Source: Cladorhizidae sp. MBARI D1340-BT2 (lineage: Eukaryota > Porifera > Demospongiae > Poecilosclerida > Cladorhizidae). From it: a DNA stretch of 64,000 nt. Below, in pieces: positions 18,644 to 28,802 of this stretch. The notes beneath the pieces were generated by a model. It was not told where the DNA came from, made no database searches, and saw only the letters and a list, made by a program, of their open reading frames with translations. The DNA lies in assembly GCA_028752905.1 (NCBI GenBank), contig JAQNBH010000140.1, positions 62,001 to 126,000 of the forward strand, given 5' to 3'. Within the stretch, counting starts at the first letter, position 1, and every line of letters starts with the position of its first letter. The translations under genes were made by a program, and so were the position numbers.

Positions 18644-19538
18644 AGAAATGTGCCCCTCCCTCCCCATACGGACCTCCACCTCAAGCAAAGTGTACCAAGG
18701 GGACGTGTGTAAAGTATTTCTGGCGTGTGCTCACCTGTCGTATGTGGACATCTTCAAGAAATACCTCAGCAGTATAGTCACACCAACTAAGTTGTATTAT
18801 CACCTCCTCAATGTCTGTCTGTGTGTGTGAACAAAATAACTGTTAAAGGTCAAAGTCCTAATTAGGTGGCATGAACATAACTTGACAGAGCATTTCCCAA
18901 GTTGACCCTTAGCAAGGGATAAGGTGCAAGGTCAAAGGTCAACAAGAAGGATCTGTCTTTTAATGACAGTTTTCAAGTTAATCTCTAGCAACCATCAGAG
19001 ATGTCCCTAGCAACCATAAGCTATGGGATAGCAGTGCTGTTATTAAATGTAGTCATGAAGGTGCCCCTGTTGCAGGTAGCAAATGCGGGTAGTGCATGAT
19101 CATGGATTCTGTGCATTGTGCAGCACAAAGCTATGCTGCCAGTTTGCCCAGACCCTCTCCATGTGTGCATATTGAGAGGTAGGCTGGAGTGCCTAGAGCA
19201 ACACATCAACCAACAAGTCTACTACTTTAGCCACCCTTTACCAGTATTAGATCAACTCAATCACAGACTTGCTTCTTCACCAGCATTGCAGGAGAGTAAG
19301 CCGTCACTAACCCATGTAGCGTTAAGTTTCACCTTGTGGCCTGTCCAACTTCAGTGACAAAGATTTTAAACGGCAACCACAACGAAGTCACAAATTAGCC
19401 CGTTTAGTTCCGTCACTGCAAGCCCAATTGAGGAACGACCCTTTACCTTGCCACACCCTCGACTACGCTATGACTTATGACTCGAAGTTCGGCAGTGAAG
19501 CAGGCTATTATTTTGATTCTTTTGCTCAGGAGGCGTAG
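18644..19538 (+). CDS. 3' exons of an unrecognised multi-exon gene
   Basis: Four open pieces line up on the plus strand. Exon A (18644-18812) contains VFLACAHLSYVDIFKKYL and ends LYYHLLN. Exon B (18989-19075) contains TISYGIAVLLLNVVMK. Exon C (19124-about 19295) contains PDPLHVCILRGRLECLEQ and LDQLNHRLASSP. Exon D is open 19326-19538, contains RLVPSLQAQLRND and SEAGYYFDSF, and stops at TAG 19536-19538. Introns 18813-18988 (GT...CTCTAG) and 19076-19123 (GTAGCA...GTGCAG, 48 nt, with an in-frame stop) both preserve phase 0. The C-D junction is uncertain: a good donor GTAAGC at 19296 does not match the phase of the best acceptor at 19354, though a weaker AG at 19362 would. The protein looks helical and globular. 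The 5' part is missing behind satellite B. I do not recognise the family. Confidence 0.45.
18847..18941. promoter_or_regulatory. cluster of nuclear-receptor-like half-sites including a perfect DR1
   Basis: AGGTCAAAGGTCA at 18929-18941 is two AGGTCA half-sites spaced by one base, the DR1 element bound by RXR/HNF4-type receptors. AGGTCAAAGTCCT at 18847-18859 closely resembles the HNF4-type CAAAGTCCA motif. GTTGACCC at 18901-18908 is a further half-site on the other strand. All lie in the predicted 176-nt intron 18813-18988. Binding is inferred only; short motifs occur by chance. Confidence 0.25.
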
Positions 19539-19935
19539 GAGGAGGAATAGGAGAAGGCAGAACAGAGTGTGGGTACGTCCAATATAGTCAATTGGGGTTA
19601 AAAAAAGCCGTTTCCCTTAACTTTACCTTTTAAGAGCCAGAGTAAAGGATTTACTAAAAACACATGTGCCATCCTCTAGTACTTTACTATCAAATGATGA
19701 CTACATAAATTAAAAAAATATATCCCATGTCCTATAATGAAATATTAATAAAAATATGGTGGTGTTTTTTTTACCCCATGAAAGGGGTAAAAAAAAGCCG
19801 GTTCGGGGTTTAAAAAAACCCACCCCTTTAAAAATATCCTAAACAATATCCTAAACGGTAAAATCAAATGTAAATACTTCAATATTTTAATATTTTAATC
19901 AATTGAATCTTTTTTCATTAAAATTTGTTCAAATA
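19539..19935. other. 3' flank of the gene with poly(A) signal and A/T-run hairpin
   Basis: AATAAA at 19748-19753 lies about 210 bp after the stop at 19538 and could be the poly(A) signal. A perfect 13-bp inverted repeat (TTTTTTTTACCCC 19766-19778, GGGGTAAAAAAAA 19785-19797) with a 6-nt loop follows. Two related words, GGGGTTAAAAAAAGCCGTTT (from about 19594) and GGGGTAAAAAAAAGCCGGTT (19785-19804), are direct repeats about 190 bp apart. No gene was seen. Confidence 0.45.
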
Positions 19936-20436
19936 CTACAATATATAGTCAATAATGGTTAAAAGTTGGGTTTTATTGCATTTTCTTAAAGAAAAATACT
20001 TGAAATTGTTTATCACTTTTGCTTCACACTCGAACTTCAGCAGTGCATTCCCTCGACTTACTGTTTCCACTACTGGCTGAACAGGGCCATACATGCAACG
20101 ATCCACTGCTACTATCTCCACATCTTCCGGCTTTGTGTGCAGGATGTGTGACTTCCTGAGCTCTATGAGCACGTGCAGGATGTGTGACTTCCTGAGCACA
20201 TGCAGGATGTGTGACTTCCTGAGCTCTATGAGCACGTGCAGGATGTGTGACTTCCTGAGCTCTATGAGCACGTGCAGGATGTGTGACTTCCTGAGCTCTA
20301 TGAGCACGTGCAGGATGTGTGACTTCCTGAGCTCTATGAGCATGTGCAGGATGTGTGACTTCCTGAGCTCTATGAGCGTATAAGCTTGACTAGCACGTGC
20401 AGATTGATATAGTGCATTTCCCCCGCCTCTATCCAA
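19936..20436 (-). CDS. possible minus-strand coding region around a 36-bp repeat
   Basis: An open frame of 166 codons on the minus strand lacks an ATG at its 5' end (TTG). Its middle is the 36-bp tandem array read as a 12-residue repeat (IELRKSHILHVL). Its last 67 codons are unique and protein-like (KPEDVEIVAVDRCMYGPVQP, then KFECEAKV). A consensus donor GTAAGT on the minus strand at 20061-20056 would end an exon at 20062, after VVET. It could be an exon of a gene convergent with the one ending at 19538, or simply an open repeat frame with chance flanks. Confidence 0.2.
   Translation of the reverse strand: MDRGGGNALYQSARASQAYTLIELRKSHILHMLIELRKSHILHVLIELRKSHILHVLIELRKSHILHVLIELRKSHILHVLRKSHILHVLIELRKSHILHTKPEDVEIVAVDRCMYGPVQPVVETVSRGNALLKFECEAKVINNFKYFSLRKCNKTQLLTIIDYIL
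20136..20381. repeat. 36-bp minisatellite (~6.5 copies) carrying CACGTG E-boxes
   Basis: The unit contains GCAGGATGTGTGACTTCCTG then AGCTCTATGAGCACGT. One copy near 20190-20205 is 9 bp shorter. CACGTG occurs at 20170, 20233, 20269 and 20305, with CATGTG in the last copy; a further CACGTG lies just outside at 20394. Confidence 0.95.
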
Positions 20437-20743
20437 TTGCCGCCGTGGATGTAGCTTAGCTATGGACTTTTGGGGTGTGTGCCTAAATGTCTACGCAATA
20501 TTTTTATTGAAACAACCACACCTTACCTAGTCCATGCTACACCTTACCAAGTCCAAACTTTACCTTACCTAATCCATGCTATATCTTACCTAATCCATCC
20601 GTGAGTGTTAAAAACAATAATTTCTATTATATTATAATAAAAACTAACAGCCTAACTAGTTGTGGTAGCTAGTGTGGCTATAGTTATGACAGCTAGCAAG
20701 ATTATAGCTATTCACTATGACTAGGGCTAGGGCTAGGGATATG
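20437..20743. repeat. spacer with a 21-bp tandem repeat (four copies)
   Basis: Four 21-bp copies of ACCTTACCTAATCCATGCTA lie at 20520-20540, 20541-20561, 20562-20582 and 20583-20603 with a few differences. The rest is AT-rich with no gene. Three CTAGGG words occur at 20721-20738 next to the following array. Confidence 0.75.
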
Positions 20744-21075
20744 TATAACCTGCAGTAGTATGGTCAGGCTATAGGAAGCACAGGCTATAACCTGCAGTAG
20801 TATGGTCAGGCTATAGGAAGCACAGGCTATAACCTGCACTACTATGGTCAGGCTATAGGAAGCACAGGCTATAACCTGCAGTAGTATGGTCAGGCTATAG
20901 GAAGCACAGGCTATAACCTGCAGTAGTATGGTTAGGCTATAGGAAGCACAGACTATAACCTGCAGTAGTATGGTCAGGCTATAGGAAGCACAGGCTATAA
21001 CCTGCACTACTATGGTCAGGCTATAGGAAGCATAGGCTATAACCTGCAGTAGTATGGTCAGGCTATAGGCTAACC
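20744..21075. repeat. 42-bp minisatellite (~8 copies)
   Basis: The unit contains ATAACCTGCAGTAGTATGG then TCAGGCTATAGGAAGCACAGGCT. Two copies (about 20832 and 21000) have ACTACT in place of AGTAGT. Because 42 is a multiple of three, a minus-strand frame stays open over 20708-21094 and encodes a hydrophobic 14-residue repeat, but it contains no methionine and is not called a gene. Confidence 0.95.
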
Positions 21076-21429
21076 TGCACTTGTAGAGGAGCAAGTTAAG
21101 GGGTCATCAAACATTAATGCTGCCCAGAGGAGCTAAGGTAAAGGGTCACCAACCATTGATGCCACATGTAGAAGAGCTACGGTAAAGGATCACCAACCAT
21201 TGATATCATAACACCTGTGTAGAGGTGTAGAGCAGCTAAGGTAAGGAGTCGCCATCTGTTGATACTGCAACAAGACCTTTGATTACCCTCCTGTCATCTG
21301 ACCATGCTGCTTGGATGCCCTGCTGCTCAAGAGTCCAGTTATAAACAGAAACCAGGAGTCTAGTTTCAAACATTGATGATCATGCTTGAGGGATGGAGTG
21401 CACCTGTGCTGCTGCTAGTATTCTAGCCT
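21076..21429. repeat. degenerate ~45-bp repeat (four copies) and unique spacer
   Basis: GAGCTAAGGTAAAGGGTCACC followed by AACCATTGATGCC recurs in diverged form near 21088, 21129, 21174 and 21231, at spacings of about 41, 45 and 57 bp. From about 21270 to 21429 the sequence is unique, with no gene seen. Confidence 0.6.
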
Positions 21430-22061
21430 GACATACCTGATGTATGCATACTCACTCTGTTGACATACCTGATGTATGCATACTCACTCTGTTGGCATAC
21501 CTGATGTATGCATACTCACTCTGTTGGCATACCTGATGTATGCATACTCACTCTGTTGGCATACCTGATGTATGCATACTCACTCTGTTGGCATACCTGA
21601 TGTATGCATACTCTCTCTGTGGCATACCTGATGTAAGCATACTCATACTCACTCTGTTGGCATACCCGTTGTAAGCATACTCACTCTGTGGCATACCTGA
21701 TGTATGCATACTCACTCTGTTGGCATACCTGATGTATGCATACTCACTCTGTTGGCATACCTGATATATGCATACTCACTCTGTTGGCATACCTGATGTA
21801 TGCATACTCACTCTGTTGGCATACCTGTTGTAAGCATACTCACTCTGTGGCATACCTGATGTATGCATACTCACTCTGTTGGCATACCTGATGTAAGCAA
21901 ACTCACTCTGTTGGCATACCTGATGTATGCATACTCACTCTGTTGGCATACCTGATGTATGCATACTCACTCTGTTGGCATACCTGATGTATGCATACTC
22001 ACTCTGTTGGCATACCTGATGTATGCATACTCACTCTGTTGGCATACCTGATGTATGCATT
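21430..22061. repeat. 32-bp minisatellite (~20 copies)
   Basis: The unit contains GGCATACCTGATGTATGCAT then ACTCACTCTGTT. Variants GTTGTAAGC and a TGTGG junction that loses one or two bases recur together at about 21660 and 21820. The last copy passes directly into the 17-bp array through GTATGCATTGTTAGATGTAT. Confidence 0.95.
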
Positions 22062-25000
22062 GTTAGATGTATAAACATGCTAGGTGTATAATCATGCTAG
22101 GTATATAACCATGCTATAGGTGTATAACCATTCTAGGTATATAACCATACTAGGTGTATAAACATGCTAGGTGTATAACCATTCTAGGTGTATAACCATG
22201 CTAGGTGTATAACTATGCTAGGTGTATAACCATGCTAGGTGTATAACCATGCTAGGTGTATAACTATGCTAGGTGTATAACCATGCTAGGTATATAACCA
22301 TGCTAGGTGTATAACCATGCTAGGTGTATGACCATGCTAGGTATATAACCATGCTAGGTATATAACTATGCTAGGTGTATAACCATGCTAGGTGTATAGC
22401 CATGCTAGGTGTATAGCCATGCTAGGTGTATAACCATGCTAGGTGTATAACCATGCTAGGTGTATAACAATGCTAGGTGTATAACCATGCTAGGTATATA
22501 ACCATGCTAGGTGTATAACCATGCTAGGTATATAACCATGCTAGGTGTGTAACCATGCTAGGTGTATAACCATGCTAGGTGTAATACCATGATAGGTGTA
22601 ATACCATGCTAGGTGTATAACCATGCTTGGTGTATAGCCATGCTAGGTGTATAACCATGCTAGGTATATAACCATGCTAGGTGTAATACCATGATAGGTA
22701 TATAACCATGCTAGGTGTATAACTATGCTAGGTGTATAACCATGCTAGGTGTATAACTATGCTAGGTGTATAACCATGCTAGGTGTATAACCATGCTAGG
22801 TGTATAACCATGCTAGGTGTATAACCATGCTAGGTGTATAACCATGCTAGGTGTATAACCATGCTAGGTGTATAGCCATGCTAGGTGTATAGCCATGCTA
22901 GGTGTATAACCATGCTAGGTGTATAACCATGCTAGGTGTATAACCATGCTAGGTGTATAACCATGCTAGGTGTATAACCATGCTAGGTGTATAACCATGC
23001 TAGGTATATAACCATGCTAGGTGTTTAACCATGCTAGGTATATAACCATGCTAGGTGTATAACCATGCTAGGTGTAATACCATGATAGGTGTAATACCAT
23101 GCTAGGTGTATAACCATGCTTGGTGTATAGCCATGCTAGGTGTATAACCATGCTAGGTATATAACCATGCTAGGTATATAACCATGCTAGGTGTAATACC
23201 ATGATAGGTATATAACCATGCTAGGTGTATAACTATGCTAGGTGTATAACCATGCTAGGTGTATAACTATGCTAGGTGTATAACCATGCTAGGTGTATAA
23301 CCATGCTAGGTGTATAACCATGCTAGGTATATAACCATGCTAGGTGTATAACCATGCTAGGTATATAACCATGCTAGGTGTAATACCATAGGTGTAATAC
23401 CATGCTAGGTGTATAAACCATGCTTGGTGTATAGCCATGCTAGGTGTATAACCATGCTAGGTGTATAACCATGCTAGGTGTATAACCATGCTAGGTATAT
23501 AACCATACTTGGTGTATAGCCATGCTAGGTGTATAACCATGCTAGGTATATAACCATGCTAGGTGTAATACCATGATAGGTATATAACCATGCTAGGTGT
23601 ATAACTATGCTAGGTGTATAACCATGCTAGGTGTATAACCATGATAGGTGTATAACTATGCTAGGTGTATAACCATGCTAGGTATATAACCATGCTAGGT
23701 GTATAACCATGCTAGGTGTATAACCATGCTAGGTGTATAACCATGCTAGGTGTATAACCATTCTAGGTATATAACCATACTAGGTGTATAAACATGCTAG
23801 GTGTATTACCATGCGAGGTGTATAACCATGCTAGGTGTATAGCCATGCTAGGTGTATAGCCATGCTAGGTGTAATACCATGATAGGTATATAACCATGCT
23901 AGGTGTATAACTATGCTAGATGTATAACCATGCTAGGTGTATAACCATGCTAGGTGTATAACCATGGTAGGTGTATCACCATGCTAGGTGTATAACCATG
24001 CTACATAGGTGTATAACCATGCTAGGTGTATAACCATGCTAGGTGTATGACCATGCTAGGTATATAACCATACTAGGTATATAACTATGCTAGGTGTATA
24101 ACCATGCTAGGTGTATAACCATGCTAGGTGTATAGCCATGATAGGTGTATAGCCATGCTAGGTGTATAACCATGCTAGGTGTATAACCATGCTACATAGG
24201 TGTATAACCATGCTATTTAGGTGTATAACCATGCTAGGTGTATAACCATGCTAGGTGTATAACCATGCTAGGTATATAACCATGCTAGGTGTATAACCAT
24301 GCTAGGTATATAACCATGCTAGGTGTATAACCATGCTAGGTGTATAACCATGCTAGGTGTATAACCATGCTAGGTGTAATACCATGATAGGTGTATAACC
24401 ATGCTTGGTGTATAGCCATGCTAGGTGTATAACCATGCTAGGTATATAACCATGCTAGGTGTAAAACCATGATAGGTATATAACCATGCTAGGTGTATAA
24501 CTATGCTAGGTGTATAACCATGCTAGGTGTATAACTATGCTAGGTGTATAACCATGCTAGGTGTATAACCATGCTATAGGTGTATAACCATGCTAGGTGT
24601 ATAACCATGCTAAGGTGTATAGCCATGCTAGGTGTATAGCCATTCTAGGTGTATAACCATGCTAGGTGTATAACCATGCTAGGTGTATAACCATGCTAGG
24701 TGTATAACCATGCTAGGTATATAACCATGCTAGGTGTATAACCATGCTAGGTATATAACCATGCTAGGTGTAATACCATGATAGGTGTAGTACCATGCTA
24801 GGTGTATAAACCATGCTTGGTGTATAGCCATGCTAGGTGTATAACCATGCTAGGTGTATAACCATGATAGGTGTAATACCATGCTAGGTGTATAACCATG
24901 CTAGGTGTATAACCATGCTAGGTGTATAACCATGCTAGGTGTATAACCATGATAGGTGTAATACCATGCTAGGTGTATAACCATGCTAGGTGTATAACCA

Positions 25001-26729
25001 TGCTTGGTGTATAGCCATGCTAGGTATATAACCATGCTAGGTGTAATATGTAATACCATGATAGGTGTAATACCATGCTAGGTGTATAACCATGCTAGGT
25101 GTATAACCATGCTAGGTATATAACCATGCTAGGTGTATAACCATTCTAGGTATATAACCATGCAACATGCTAGGTGTATAACCATGCTAGGTGTATAACC
25201 GTGCTAGGTATATAACTATGCTAGGTGTATAACCATGCTAGGTATATAACCATGCTACATGTAGGTGTATAACCATGCTAGGTGTATGACCATGCTAGGT
25301 ATATAACCATGCTAGGTATATAACTATGCTAGGTGTATAACCATGCTAGGTGTATAACCATGCTAGGTGTATAGCCATGCTAGGTTTATAGCCATGCTAG
25401 GTGTATAACCATGCTAGGTATATAACCATGCTAGGTGTATAACCATGCTAGGTGTATAACCATGCTAGGTGTATAACCATGCTAGGTATATAACCATGCT
25501 TGGTGTATAACCATGCTAGGTATATAACCATGCTAGGTGTAATACCGTGATAGGTGTAATACCATGCTACAGGTGTATAACCATGCTAGGTGTATAACCA
25601 TGCTAGGTATATAACCATGCTAGGTGTAATACCATGATAGGTATATAACCATGCTAGGTGTATAACCATGCTAGGTGTATAACCATGCTAGGTGTATAAC
25701 CATGCTAGGTGTATAACCATGCAAGGTATATAACCATACTAGGTGTATAAAAATGCTAGGTGTATAACCATGCTAGGTGTATGACCATGCTAGGTGTATA
25801 ACTATGCTAGGTGTATAACCATGCTAGGTGTATAACCATGCTAGGTATATAACAATGCTAGGTGTATAACCATGCTAGGTGTATAACCATGCTAGGTGTA
25901 TAACTATGCTAAGTGTATAACCATGCTAGGTGTATAACCATGCTAGGTGTATAGCCATGCTAGGTGTATAGCCATGCTAGGTGTATAACCATGCATGGTG
26001 TATAACCATGCTAGGTGTATAACCATGCTAGGTATATAACCATGCTAGGTGTATAACCATGCTAGGTATATAACCATGCTAGGTGTAATACCGTGATAGG
26101 TGTAATACCATGCTAGGTGTATAACCATGCTAGGTGTATAACCATGCTAGGTATATAACCAGGCTAGGTGTAATACCATGATAGGTACATGTATATAACC
26201 ATGCTGGGTGTATAACTATGCTAGGTGTATAACCATGCTAGGTGTATAACCATGCTAGGTGTATAACCATGCTAGGTGTATAACCATGCTAGGTGTATAA
26301 TCATGATAGGTGTATAACCATGCTAGGTATATAACCATGCTAGGTGTATAACCATGCTAGGTGTATAACCATGCTAGGTGTATAACCATGCTAGGTGTAT
26401 AACCATTCTAGGTATATAACCATACTAGGTGTATAAACATGCTAGGTGTATAACCATGCTAGGTGTATAACTATGCTAGGTATATACAGTAACTATGCTA
26501 GGTGTATAACCATGCTAGGTGTATAACCATGCTAGGTGTATAACCATGCTAGGTATATAACCATGCTAGGTGTATAGCCATGCTAGGTGTATAGCCATGC
26601 TAGGTGTATATCCATTCTAGGTGTATAACCATGCTAGGTGTATAATCATGCTAGGTATATAACCATGCTATAGGTGTATAACCATGCTAGGTGTATAACC
26701 ATGCTAGGTGTATAACCATGCTAGGTGTA

Positions 26730-28802
26730 TAACCATGCTAGGTGTAATACCATGATAGGTATATAACCATGCTAGGTGTATAACTATGCTAGGTGTATAA
26801 CCATGCTAGGTGTATAACTATGCTAGGTGTATAACAATGCTAGGTGTATAACCATGCTAGGTGTATAACCATGCTAGGTGTATAACTATGCTAGGTGTAT
26901 AACCATGCTAGGTGTATAACCATGCTAGGTGTATAGCCATGCTAGGTGTATAGCCATGCTAGGTGTATAACCATGCATGGTGTATAACCATGCTAGGTGT
27001 ATAACCATGCTAGGTATATAACCATGCTAGGTGTATAACCATGCTAGGTATATAACCATGCTAGGTGTAATACCGTGATAGGTGTAATACCATGCTAGGT
27101 GTATAACCATGCTAGGTGTATAACCATGCTAGGTATATAACCATGCTAGGTGTAATACCATGATAGGTATAATATAACCATGCTGGGTGTATAACTATGC
27201 TAGGTGTATAACCATGCTAGGTGTATAACCATGCTAGGTGTATAACCATGCTAGGTGTATAACCATGCTAGGTGTATAACCATGATAGGTGTATAACCAT
27301 GCTAGGTATATAACCATGCTAGGTGTATAACCATGCTAGGTGTATAACCATGCTAGGTGTATAACCATGCTAGGTGTATGACCATGCTAGGTATATAACC
27401 ATGCTAGGTATATAACTATGCTAGGTGTATAACCATGCTAGGTGTATAGCCATGCTAGGTGTATAGCCATGCTAGGTGTATAACCATGCTAGGTGTATAA
27501 CCATGCTAGGTGTATAACAATGCTAGGTGTATTACCATGCTAGGTATATAACCATTCTAGGTGTATAACCATGCTTGGTATATAACCATGCTAGGTGTAT
27601 AACCATGCTAGGTGTATAACCATGCTAGGTGTAATACCATGATAGGTGTAATACCATGCTAGGTGTATAACCATGCTTGGTGTATAGCCATGCTAGGTGT
27701 ATAACCATGCTAGGTATATAACCATGCTAGGTGTAATACCATGATAGGTATATAACCATGCTAGGTGTATAACTATGCTAGGTGTATAACCATGCTAGGT
27801 GTATAACTATGCTAGGTGTATAACCATGCTAGGTGTATAACCATGCTAGGTGTATAACCATGCTTGGTGTATAACCATGCTAAGGTGTATAGCCATGCTA
27901 GGTGTATAGCCATTCTAGGTGTATAACCATGCTAGGTGTATAACCATGCTAGGTGTATAGCCATGCTAGGTGTATAGCCATGCTAGGTGTATAACCATGC
28001 TAGGTGTATAACCATGCTAGGTGTATAACCATGCTAGGTGTATAACCATGCTAGGTGTATAACCATGCTAGGTGTATAACCATGCTAGGTATATAACCAT
28101 GCTAGGTGTAATACCATGATAGGTATATAACCATGCTGGGTGTATAACTATGCTAGGTGTATAACCATGCTAGGTGTATAACCATGCTAGGTGTATAACC
28201 ATGCTAGGTGTATAACCATGCTAGGTGTATAACCATGATAGGTGTATAACCATGCTAGGTATATAACCATGCTAGGTGTATAACCATGCTAGGTGTATAA
28301 CCATGCTAGGTGTATAACCATGCTAGGTGTATAACCATTCTAGGTATATAACCATACTAGGTGTATAAACATGCTAGGTGTATAACCATGCTAGGTATAT
28401 AACAATGCTAGGTGTATAACCATGCTAGGTGTATAACCATGCTAGGTGTATAACTATGCTAGGTGTATAACCATGCTAGGTGTATAACCATGCTAGGTGT
28501 ATAGCCATGCTAGGTGTATAGCCATGCTAGGTGTATAACCATGCATGGTGTATAACCATGCTAGGTGTATAACCATGCTAGGTATATAACCATGCTAGGT
28601 GTATAACCATGCTAGGTATATAACCATGCTAGGTGTAATACCGTGATAGGTGTAATACCATGCTAGGTGTATAACCATGCTAGGTGTATAACCATGCTAG
28701 GTATATAACCAGGCTAGGTGTAATACCATGATAGGTACATGTATATAACCATGCTGGGTGTATAACTATGCTAGGTGTATAACCATGCTAGGTGTATAAC
28801 CA
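26730..28802. repeat. block duplicated at 30800-32872 (offset 4,070 bp)
   Basis: Landmark variants match at a constant offset of 4,070 bp: GCATGGTG at 26975/31045 and 28543/32613, GTATGACC near 27371/31441, the TTCTAGG context near 27551/31621, and AGGTACATGTATAT at 28731/32801. The match breaks at about 26727 (GGTGTAT against GGTATAT) and at about 28803 (CATGCTAGG against CATTCTAGG). No length change was seen at the checked points, so this block of about 2.07 kb is a recent copy. Confidence 0.7.

Noticed and set aside
20721..20738. CTAGGG repeated three times
   Set aside because: It is not the TTAGGG animal telomere unit and it is short; a local simple repeat.
20708..21094. Hydrophobic 14-residue repeat protein on the minus strand
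   Set aside because: There is no methionine anywhere in the frame, and the 42-bp unit trivially preserves the frame.
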